Positions 49,001-57,102 of a stretch of 64,000 nt of DNA are shown here, in pieces. A program made the position numbers and the translations under genes. The notes beneath the pieces were generated by a model, which made no database searches, was not told the DNA's origin, and saw nothing but the letters and a program-made list of their open reading frames with translations. The number at the start of each line of letters is the position of its first letter. Within the stretch, counting starts at the first letter, position 1. The DNA is from Metaphire vulgaris (Eukaryota; Annelida; Clitellata; Crassiclitellata; Megascolecidae). The stretch is taken from assembly GCA_018105865.1 (NCBI GenBank), contig CM030845.1, positions 11,633,890 to 11,697,889 of the forward strand. Reading direction: 5' to 3'.

Positions 49001-51631
49001 ACCTAAAACTGTTATTACTGCCATGGAAAGTTCCATACTACACAGATGATGTTGCAGAGTTTGGAAACAGTTTGTCTTACTTGAATTTTCCAGTCTTGAG
49101 TGCTACCACAAGAAAAGGTCATATTTTTACCAGCTTAGACAAACTGGGGTTATTATGTTCTTGGCTTTCTATGTCCACAGCCACTGATCATGCCGTTTCT
49201 GTCAATTGGCTAGACTATTGTAATTCCCAGCCTGATCAAAAGCCAGCTCTTGCAGCATATATGTGGAACTCTGGGACTGGACTGGTTCCCTGAATGTCAC
49301 AAAGACGGGTGCCCAAAATGAGGCAAAAAATGCAAGGAACATTTTGCAGGCACATCTCACACATTCTAAAACAGTTGTTCACAAATTGCCAATTCACACA
49401 CCATGTGAATGTGGAATTACTTTTTAGCAAATACAGTTATACAATGCAAGTTTGAAATTGTCAATTTCAAATGACAAATGCTACATTTCTGGTGAATGGA
49501 TGTCATCAAACTACCAGTAATTCTATATCAAGATAATGTTACAGATACCAGTAATGCCATCAAGGGTTTAGCCTCTCTAATAGTCTACTCACATTTCTAG
49601 ATACAGGCAATAAAACATCAATAACCATATTGGATACAATAATTGTTACTATTGCAATTACTGTATTGTATTACTATGTCTAGGAATTTCTGTGACAACA
49701 GAAGAATCCATCTTTCAATAATTATATACTATGCTATAAGACACAAACTGATATGAATAAAAGCATAATTACTGGTATCAATAACTACATCAATTAATTA
49801 TCAATTATATAATCATACACACACATATATATACACAAAATATTTCAACTGATGCCAACTTAGAAAAACAACATTCATGTGTGGTGTGTGCATGTTTGTA
49901 TAGTCTTCAAATGTATGAAATCATGGCAATGCTGCTGATATCCATACAGGGCAGCTAAGGCATCATGCACATCAAAAAAACTGCATGCTCCAAAAATGTT
50001 TCAAGCCTTCAATTTAGATAAGGATTTGGCAAATATATGGCTAACAAATATATCTATGTCAGATATGAATACAGGAAGCCATTACAAACTGGTTCTGTCA
50101 TCTATATCCTGCATGCCTTCTCACCCAATGAAGCATGTCTAGATTAGTAATTGAAAGCTATCTAAGCCTGGATAACTATTTGCTAGGAAACATGTTTCTT
50201 ATTTCCAAAGCACATAGATACAACTTAAAAATAGACTGAATCCGGATACTTTAACACTTAACTGCTAAATTGTCACTGAATTCCAAGCAGTGTTTCAGGT
50301 AAAAGTGCACTTTAGTGTTCTCAATTATTTCTGCCAACTTACAAGTGATTTTAGCATTCCAAATTATTTAAGTCATTGTGAAGCGTATTTTGGCTTTCTA
50401 TATTATGGGTTATGGTTATTGTTAGGGGTTAACTGGTTAAGGCTAGGGTTTAGAGTACCTGGGCATAACTCAAACCTAACCATTACTCTAACCCAAACCT
50501 AATCCTAGCCCCTAATCCTAACACCATTAATGTTTCTTTTGCAGACTGAATCATTTTTGTACTTTACATGATTGAAATAATTTTGAATGCCAAAATCAGT
50601 GTTATAAATTTAGAGCATTAAAATGCACTTTTACCGTGTTTCATAAAAACTGAAGTTTATAAGAATAAGATACAAAACGTGGGAAATTCTGGTCTTATCA
50701 TCACTGAAAATTCCTACTTCACTCACAAAAAGTCAATACCAACCAAAATATCCGTAATTCAATAACACTCTGTGCTAACCAAAGTCAATTCGTGTGACAA
50801 ATAACTGAAAACAAACATAAACATTAACAGGAAAGCCAGAATCAGAAACTGCAGCTGATAGTGATTTCTGAGGCTGATTAACACCAACACAAGGCCTTGA
50901 AGCACAAGCAATTTTCGAGAAACCATTCAGTTTCCAAATCTGACAAACGAGTAAAATCGGTTTCTAGACATCTCGCCTACATGGCAATTCGCCTACAACC
51001 AACTCAAGCCAAATGTAGCGGTTTGTTTTTTACTCAAGATTGCTGCCCCATGTGTATTGAGCTCCCTAATTGTAACCTGCCTTACTTCCATTATTTTAAA
51101 ATCAAAAATGAAACCCAATTGTTAAAGCTTAATTGTAATTTTGCATCAACCAAAAGGGGACTTATGGTCTCTGACTTTCTGAAACTCTCAAAGGCAATGT
51201 GGAATACAAGACGCAAGCAGAGACGTCTACTGTTTCCAGTTTAGTCTACCTATTCACTCAAAAAGAAACTGATGATAACAGTCAATTAATTAAAAAAACA
51301 AAGGTATTGTTGTGACGCTACACAACAGCCCTAACTGCGTATGCCCTGATGATGGCGGTGAAAACTATGATGATGATGATGACGACGATAATGAAGATGT
51401 CTGATGGCGAGCTAGACAATCTGCGCCAAACAAATTAACAACTATATCAAAATAACAATATTAAATAAATAATAATACCTGCCTATATCAAAATAGCAAT
51501 AACAAATAAATAATAATACCTACATAAATAATAAAGGCTGCCCATATACACAAAACTGAAACAGCACAGGCACAAATGCAAACTGGAAAGCTGTAGATTA
51601 CCTGTGCAAAGAAGCGTTCAAGAATTATCAT
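27279..51631 (-). CDS. RASGEF1: RASGEF1-family Ras/Rap guanine nucleotide exchange factor, 18 exons, about 451 aa
   Basis: These proteins load GTP onto Rap/Ras-type GTPases. Exons (minus): 51602-51631, 44191-44283, 43244-43321, 39963-40007, 35461-35504, 34867-35008, 33859-33951, 33531-33662, 32297-32371, 31637-31739, 31095-31135, 30917-30955, 30206-30301, 29222-29289, 28544-28571, 28334-28390, 27960-28026 and 27279-27403. Phases close throughout, giving 451 aa against about 470-480 for vertebrate RASGEF1A/B. The REM domain spans residues ~15-145 (LISGSLDSLILHLVP, YTFAFLLGSRLF, EWTDNFPYDF). The CDC25 catalytic domain spans ~180-430 (GEQLTHIELERLSMIGPEEF, YNRLSNLVATEIC, IEYFVDVAKE, NIGNFNSLMAI, VPFFSLLVKDIFIINEG, LPDGHVNF, SWKAVECPFER, IASYE.EPPEN). 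All of these match the RASGEF1A/B/C pattern closely. The tail after SYEKQHYKQLKAL ends in a polar stretch. The first exon (10 codons, MIILERFFAQ) is the least certain part: it rests on an open frame, a GTAATC donor and matching phase. Confidence 0.9.
27495..27605 (+). repeat. Retroposon 3' tails with AAT and AGT microsatellites
   Basis: AGCACATTTGCTGCACTCCG, then AACTTGCACTTTATAAATGT, then (AGT)n. A sibling at 59154-59212 reads AGCGCATTTGCTGCACTGCG, then AACTTGTGTTTTATAAATGT, then (AAT)n. Shared body with different tails is the mark of LINE/SINE 3' ends. Confidence 0.65.
28688..28818. mobile_element. MITE with GGGTCCATCC-type ends, copy 2
   Basis: GGGCTCATCCAAATAGTA...GTACTATATGGATGGACCC; TAG is found on both sides. 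In a RASGEF1 intron. Interior shares GGCATATTTTCAAC with copy 3. Confidence 0.8.
32872..33063. mobile_element. hAT-like MITE (CAGTGGCGGCTC family), copy 2
   Basis: Starts CAGTGGCGGCTCTAGG, ends GAAGCCGCCACTG, flanked by perfect CAGTGGAC (32864-32871 and 33064-33071). Inverted relative to 7327-7498; the two share the interior (e.g. GTTTAATGTATGTAGAATTA against its inverse in copy 1). In a RASGEF1 intron. Confidence 0.93.
33310..33353. repeat. Short tandem repeat (GTTAGAATAA)n
   Basis: Three to four imperfect 10-12 bp units in a RASGEF1 intron. Confidence 0.85.
34410..34432. repeat. (ATT)n microsatellite
   Basis: Short ATT run followed by TTTTATAGCATCTTAAAGC in a RASGEF1 intron. Confidence 0.9.
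34592..34834. mobile_element. hAT-like MITE (CAGTGGCATAGC family)
   Basis: Starts CAGTGGCATAGCATGGG, ends CCCCATGCCACATCACTG, with flanks CTTGTAAT and CTTGTAAC (7 of 8). In the RASGEF1 intron between exons 6 and 7. Confidence 0.85.
36055..36290 (+). pseudogene. LINE C-terminal fragment
   Basis: The frame RWVDGLEDDLHMAGLN, then MTLEEIAKDRELWRDVMEKS, then GHSWRMKT stop is the classic C-terminus of non-LTR polyproteins. It is the same family as 13121-13245. Inserted in the RASGEF1 intron between exons 4 and 5. Confidence 0.75.
37148..37288. mobile_element. MITE with GGGTCCATCC-type ends, copy 3
   Basis: GGGCTCATCCATATAGTACC...TATACATGGATGGACCC in a RASGEF1 intron. Copy 2 is its closest relative. 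Confidence 0.78.
38220..38610. repeat. Polypurine (GGA-rich) low-complexity tract of about 390 bp
   Basis: The plus strand is almost all purine (GAGGAAG, GGGAGG, AAAGGG), not a simple repeat. The Ser/Pro-rich frames on the minus strand are a by-product. In a RASGEF1 intron. Confidence 0.9.
40145..40510. mobile_element. hAT-like MITE (CAGTGGTTCC family)
   Basis: Starts CAGTGGTTCCCAACC, ends CGTTGAGAACCACTG, flanked by perfect AGCTAGAA (40137-40144 and 40511-40518). In a RASGEF1 intron. Confidence 0.95.
41469..41799. mobile_element. hAT-like MITE (CAGTGGTTCT family)
   Basis: Starts CAGTGGTTCTTAAACC, ends GTTTGAGAACCACTG, with flanks TTACACAC and TTATAGAC (6 of 8). In a RASGEF1 intron, 1 kb from its relative at 40145. 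Confidence 0.82.
41895..41923. repeat. (GTGA)n tetranucleotide repeat
   Basis: About seven GAGT/GTGA units abutting the Tigger-like MITE. Confidence 0.9.
41930..42104. mobile_element. Tigger-like (Tc1/mariner) MITE
   Basis: Starts CATTAGAACCTCGTTATATC, ends GATATAACGAGGTTCTACTG, with TA on both sides (41928-41929 and 42105-42106). The CAGTAGAACCTCGTTATA terminus is characteristic of Tigger-type mariner relatives. Interior repeats of TTCGATATA. In a RASGEF1 intron. Confidence 0.88.
42760..43090. repeat. Retroelement fragments: inverse copy of the 3090-3470 repeat and an RT C-terminal scrap
   Basis: 42770-42960 matches the inverse of 3090-3200. At 42965-43080 the plus frame reads RLRKILGVSHQRIRNEASVK, which resembles the LRKILG.S...R.RN segment after the RT core of LINEs. 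Confidence 0.55.
43375..43505. repeat. Dispersed repeat copy 1, just 5' of RASGEF1 exon 3
   Basis: Shares GTGGATTTTCAA, CTACCACAGA, TGACTAATGCTAAA-like and AATGG(A/T)GCTAA(A)GAAGTTTTA blocks in order with 44432-44555. It ends in ATTGATTGG repeats. Confidence 0.65.
44432..44555. repeat. Dispersed repeat copy 2, just 5' of RASGEF1 exon 2
   Basis: Same ordered blocks as 43375-43505, diverged by perhaps a quarter of positions. Confidence 0.65.
45544..45854. mobile_element. hAT-like MITE (CAGAGGCATAGC family)
   Basis: Starts CAGAGGCATAGCAAAGGG, ends CTCCCTACGCCTCTG, flanked by perfect CCAATTCC (45536-45543 and 45855-45862). It contains a short duplicated unit (GTAGAGTGTTGAGGGGCACC, twice) and GGCGCC motifs. 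In RASGEF1 intron 1. Confidence 0.93.
45957..46010. repeat. (GA)n microsatellite
   Basis: About 27 GA units in RASGEF1 intron 1. Confidence 0.96.
47692..48076. mobile_element. hAT-like MITE (CAGTGGTTCT family) with internal tandem duplication
   Basis: Starts CAGTGGTTCTTAACCG, ends AAAGGTTAAGAACCACTG, flanked by perfect AACTATAG (47684-47691 and 48077-48084). Inside, a ~22-bp unit (TATTATGTACTGTACACTGT) is tandemly repeated at about 47803-47850. In RASGEF1 intron 1. Confidence 0.95.
48195..48262 (+). repeat. Retroposon 3' tail
   Basis: GCATTATGAAGTGGCACTAT then AGAAGTTTATAAAGATTAGA; family of 6555-6665. Confidence 0.55.
48618..48768. mobile_element. hAT-like MITE (CAGTAGCATGCAG family), 151 bp
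   Basis: Starts CAGTAGCATGCAGAGGAG, ends CTCTCTGCACGCCACTG, with flanks ACACCACA and ATACCACA (7 of 8). CCCAGGCGCC occurs near both ends. In RASGEF1 intron 1; the 228-codon frame starting here is not a gene. Confidence 0.85.
50400..50525. repeat. Telomere-like imperfect inverted repeat
   Basis: The left arm is rich in GGTTA/TTAGGG (GTTAGGGGTTAACTGG, GCTAGGGTTTAG), the right arm in CCTAA/CTAACC (AAACCTAACC, CTCTAACCCAAACC, CCTAATCCTAAC), with about 20 bp between. It could fold into a long hairpin. In RASGEF1 intron 1. Confidence 0.6.
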
Positions 51632-51639
51632 GGAACCCT

Positions 51640-52080
51640 AAATCCTGCAATCCTAAATCAACAACATGCTGTCCACGCTGCGTCAACACTTTCCAAGCAC
51701 GCGTCGCCTCTTACATCTTTGTCTTTCTCGCTCTATCAGCAGAGAACGTTTAACATTTCGATGCTCGAAAAATAATCCAGCTTTTTGTTAATTCACTTTA
51801 TACAAATTCTCCAGAAACCCAACGGCGTAAGCTGTCGCCCACCCTAAGTCATCCCCAGCGCCTTTAAATCCACGAAACGGGACAGTTAGCGTTGCACAAC
51901 TAAGAGTTCACGACGCAGACATCGACACCCCGAAGTGGTTTTTCTTTAAAGGCCATAAAATACTGCGTGAAAACGTAAAATCCGCGACACAACTGTTTAC
52001 CGAACTTTCTCTCGGCCCTCCATTTTCAGGACGAACCACAATCGACTACATATCTATGAATCCATCCAAAGACTCGTAAG
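51640..52080. promoter_or_regulatory. CpG-containing region at the RASGEF1 5' end, possibly bidirectional
   Basis: This stretch is more GC- and CpG-rich than its surroundings and lies directly 5' of the proposed first RASGEF1 exon (51602-51631, minus). On the opposite strand, at 52056, a short open frame MNPSKDS runs straight into a good donor (CTC then GTAAGT), which would fit a divergent transcript. No downstream exon could be joined in phase, so the plus-strand gene is not called. Confidence 0.35.
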
Positions 52081-54195
52081 TTTCGCGCCTTTTAATACTT
52101 GACGTATGTTGACGACTAGGATTTCCGTATTAAATAACTGGTAAATTGTGGTAAGGATGATGACGAAAATATTTTTTTGTTATTGAGTAGCCAAAAGCTG
52201 TTATACTGCTAAGTTAGTAAGCTTATCGATTTCGTCAATAATCACATCTACAATAATTATAATTAATAATAAATAAATAATGTGATTTCGAATGCTTCAT
52301 GAGGCAATGTTAACATGTGTGACAACCACAATAGTTACTCCATATCGCCCACCGATCAAACATTTTCAAATAGGGCGCCCGACATATCGTGCCCTCCTCG
52401 TGGCTGGGATAATGTCGCCAATGTCTTGGTGAAGAGTGAAGACCGTCAAATGTGATAGAATTTATGGTTTCACGTTTCAGCACCTAGTTCTTCCTCTTTC
52501 TCTATCAGCTGTCATCTGTGGTGTTAATCACTTAGGCCTACGCTTAAGCCCTTATTTACTGAAGTATGTCTTTACAGCCTTCATGATTTTATAAATAATT
52601 TATCAGACCTATAATTGCTCACAGGGCCGGACTTAGACTTGATAAGGCCCTAAGCTATACAAAGTCCAGAGAACCACTTCCGTTAATAAATTACCATAGT
52701 CACAGACTTAGTGATTAGAATAATTAAACAGTTTCCTTTTTGATTTTCCAAAAGCAAAATCATTACATATGATATCAATGTGATTAGATGCAGTCTTTAG
52801 AGATTGATAAATCACAAATGACGATGATAAATGAAAATGAGATGACAATCGTGTGGGTCAAGGAGGGTGAGGTGTTAATAGTGTCTTGAGGTTGACAGGT
52901 TTTGATGACTTTTGATTACTGAAACGAACTACATGTGAGTGCTATTAGGGGCTGTCCATTAACTACAGCAACAATTTTTGGACAATTTTTGACAACGCTT
53001 CAATGCAATTACCTTCCAAGGAACTCTCCCTGACTCTGATTTGGACCTATAGAGCTGAGGAGTATATATATTTATCTGTCTCTAGACACTTTTTTCATCA
53101 TAAGCCCCTCGGGAACTCAGTACCGAGGGCAAAGATATATATTAATTGCTACAATTCAGAGACAGATACTGCAAAAATCATCGACTGCTTGCAGATTACA
53201 CATATTTGTATATTGCAGCTGTATAACACAATCCACTACTGACCAATTTAATAGTAATGCATTGACATAATTACATTTATATTAAAAAAATTATTACACA
53301 ATTCTTTTGTAGTTCTGCTAAGCACATTTGAGATGGCAATAACAAATGATGAAGTCTTTGCTTGTGTCTATTCCACTTTAGAGTGTCTCTGTTCAATATT
53401 AAAAATTCAGTTAAATAAGAAACCATGAAATAAAGTATTTTAAAAAATATAACAATAACAATACCAATGAAACATTACTTACAATTATATATTTTGCTAT
53501 TTGCAAAGTCTGCTCTACAATCATATGGTATTGACAATAAAGCAAATCAGGGATTTTCCTACACCCCAGTGGGGGGTTACACCCCTGGTCTGTGACAGAC
53601 ACCCCATGCCCCTACACCCCTTCCAAGGGGTGGTGTTGGCTATCACCAAAACAGACTGTTAAAACAACTATTCATTTTAAATTCTAAAGGGGGAAATTCA
53701 CCTCTGGAAATTGAAACTTGAGCCACTATAACTGACTCCACAAAAATTAGAATGGACCATAAGAAAACGAAAGAGATGACAACGGAAATCATATCTTTGA
53801 CTTGTATTCTCCTTTTTTCCGGGGGCCAAGCATCGAACTCCTGCCACCTCCACCACCCAAATCTATTATCCCTGGCTCCAAGGAGTCTAGGTGAAACACT
53901 GGGCATTAACACCCTTCCACAATTATGGGATGCCCCCCTAATGCAAATACCTGGGAAATAGTCTGAAGAAAACACAAATAAGTTATATAACAATAATAGC
54001 CTACAGACTCCAGATTCTTCTTTGAAGAACTAACAACAAACTATCAATAACGCAAAGTAACTACAGAATCAATATGGCATAGTGAGTAAAAACAAAAACA
54101 TTATAACCAGTCTTTGAGAAAAATGCAGAAACTATAAAATGCGAGGCGGCAAAAACTGGTAAAAGCAAATAGAGAAACATCAATAGTTCTTCAGC

Positions 54196-54408
54196 CAAGA
54201 AGAGTAGCTTACAAATATGCCAGATGAGAAAGCATTGACTCAGCCTTTGTACAAAATTCACTTTCCAAATGCCACTGAGCTTCAGTTGACGACAAACGCG
54301 TCGTCATTATTCCAATTTCTGTCAGAAAAGGCAAACAGGAGCATTGCAATCTTTCACTGCGCTAATAGTAATCAGTGGAGGTTTCATAAAATCCTGAGTA
54401 AACCTTGA
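54196..54408 (+). CDS. Isolated exon-like open frame, unknown
   Basis: The frame runs from MPDEKALTQPLYKIHFPNAT to HKILSKP stop, with base composition more gene-like than its flanks and a possible acceptor (GAAGAGTAG) in front. No family recognised, no partner exon found in phase, and no upstream promoter except the weak divergent signal at 52056. It could equally be chance. Confidence 0.2.
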
Positions 54409-54559
54409 GAAATATTTGTGTTCTAATTTCCATTTCAAGCATTCTGACATTAATGTACTGAATGTACTGGGCATCAGACTACCAGTAATGCACTAAAACA
54501 GTCATTAAGTTTGTAAAATTTTGAAACCATTATATCAATATAACACAAGCAAGATTCCT

Positions 54560-54580
54560 GTATATATATATATATATATG

Positions 54581-54658
<78 letters not shown>

Positions 54659-54664
54659 TACACA
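54560..54664. repeat. (TA)n/(CA)n compound microsatellite
   Basis: About 40 TA units with a TATG interruption, then CA. Confidence 0.96.
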
Positions 54665-55215
54665 CATATTTATATACATACATATATACACACACAAATT
54701 ATTCAGCAAATAATTATTTTCAACATCTCCAGAAATTCTTAATATCAAAATTATTCCTAAATTATCATTGCACAAACACTGCTGTTGCATGAACCCTTTG
54801 GTCTTGTTTATCTACAGATGGTAACATTCATGATGCCATAAAATCAGTTCTTACACAATAAACCACATTACCTTATTATTTACTAGTACTGGCATCATAT
54901 GTAAAGAAGGCAGTTTAGAAAATTAATAGGTGGACTGTTAACCCGTAGCAAAGCTAATTTGATATGGGTTCTGGTTCAACTCTGCTGTAAATTTATAAAG
55001 ATCATGACAGTGCACCATTTAAGAAAACAAATGTAGTGACAATAGGTATAAAAGATAAATGGTAAACAATTTTGTGACACATAAAAATTTTAACCAAAAG
55101 CACTAAATGCAAATATAATAAAGAATTTTTAAATAAATGACCCATTGCAAAAAATTATCATAGCCTCAATCTGATGGCAAATCCCCCCTGCAGTTCTGTA
55201 GAATGCCATTCACCA

Positions 55216-55220
55216 AACAC

Positions 55221-55252
<32 letters not shown>

Positions 55253-55253
55253 A
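55216..55253. repeat. (CAA)n microsatellite
   Basis: About 12 CAA units, one changed to CGA. Confidence 0.93.
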
Positions 55254-57102
55254 GAAGCCACAAATTTGAACCATTACTTAAAACCACACAATTTTACAAA
55301 ACAGAATCATACTCTATGTACACGATCAAATGCCTACTTCATTTAACTCACATAAGTCACAGCAAAGCAATTAACTTTTAAATTAATTCAGCAATTGAAC
55401 TGAAATAACTGGGTAATTGAATAATTAATCGAAGATCATCCTTTGAAAACTCTATTCCAGACATTTTTGGATCAAGTTGCTGTACACAAAAATAATCCCC
55501 AATCCACCCATGTCTAAGCCGTTGCAAAATCGCTCAATGATCTTTTTGTTTCAACACTTGATTCCATAATTTACAAATCACTCCCAGCAATTCACTTGCA
55601 AAATCACCAGAGAACACATTAATATCGAAGCTGCCACTGCTCAACAGAAAAATGCATCGCACTTTATGCAGAGACTTGGCACTGAAACCTGAAATGCCAA
55701 CATATAGATGAGCTATGAAACAAAATAGTCTCAACCAAAACAAATCTAATTCAAATATGCAAAATAGAAATATAATCTGGCAACAATGCTCTATGGCACA
55801 TACAGCGCAATAGAAAAACTACAAATAGTGTAGGAGTCGAAAAACAAAAACTACAAGTACAAAAGTATAATTGGAAATAAAACTAAAAAATTAAATTTGT
55901 GCAGATCTCTTTCTAACTCAATTTGAAGATAAACCAAGATATAAACAAAAACACTTGAATTTGAGATAATATATTAAATGAATGCTTTTAATTTTGTACA
56001 GCTGGGCTCTGTAATAATCAAATGATCAAGGACAAGCGTGCAATAAAATTCCAGAGGCATATTTGTACTCTGAAATTACACTGCAAAAGGCTTAAAATAT
56101 GACACAAATTTTCCCTCAACTCTACTCCCAACAAATTATATAAACCATTAAGTACAACAGGTGGCAGTAGAATTCTTTGAAATCATTGGCGACAACCGTT
56201 CTTGCAAAGAGATATGTATTTAACAATGCAACACTACAGGAGATCATACAAGAAACTGCCATCAAGCAACAATAATTGGCACAAAACAGCATGAAAGAAT
56301 CATACATACAACATGCAATTGATGCACATTAATGAAATCTACAACTGTTGTTTGTCATCTCTTAATAATCAAAGGCATAATCTACAGATACAAGTAATAC
56401 ATTTCTGAGAAGCAGCGGCGACCAAGCCTGGACCCTGCAGAGAAAAAATATGGAGAAAATTATGGAGAAAAAATATAATAGTACAATGGGCAATTTCCAA
56501 GAAGTTCTTACAAAATGTCCTCTTTTTATCACAAAATTTCCATTTTTTTACTTCTACGCCAGGTGGAAAAAAGAAAACGGCGTTGCCTGCCATAATTGCT
56601 GAAGAAAATCTTCCCAAAATGAAGATACCAAAGAAAGTACAAACAATACCAAAGCACATATATTTAGAAATAGATATAATCTGAACCCCCACTAATCCTG
56701 AGTCACACAATAAAGATTCTAATTCATCTGTTGTCCGACTAAAATGGTCACATTTAGCAAGAGCAAATTAGCATTTGCAATAGAATAGCATTGCTTAAAT
56801 ACTGATGGGAAACACATCAGCTGCCAACCACAATGAAACGTCCATCTTGACAAGAGAGGAGAGGAATCTTCCAATTTTCCAATCAAAAGCCACAACAACT
56901 CACATACAAGTGAAAAGACCACCCAAACAGACGGGTGAAAATCATAAACAATCACACGATGCGCAGTATCAAATCAGATCACACATAACCAACTGTCTGT
57001 GGCTAGAGTAATTTATAACAGGTCAACCGAAACAGATCAGATTGGCATCAGACAGCAAGAGTCCTGCAATCATGATATAACACAAATATACACACTGCTA
57101 AA

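Larger units (their letters stand above)
52081..57102. other. Intergenic region between RASGEF1 and CNOT6-like genes
   Basis: No gene could be assembled. It holds a fragment starting CAGGGCCGGACTTAGACTTG (52622), a GC-rich repeat scrap (53555-53660), a TA/CA microsatellite (54560-54664), a CAA repeat (55216-55253) and two isolated exon-like frames (54196-54408 plus, 55534-55710 minus). Part of it may be the CNOT6-like 3' UTR. Confidence 0.45.

Noticed and set aside
48607..49293. 228-codon open frame on the plus strand
   Set aside because: It begins inside a hAT-like MITE, lies in RASGEF1 intron 1, shows no domain or start context and reads like random sequence.
53555..53960. GC-rich stretch as another hAT-like MITE
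   Set aside because: CAGGGATTTTCCTACACC at the left has no convincing inverted partner or target duplication on the right.
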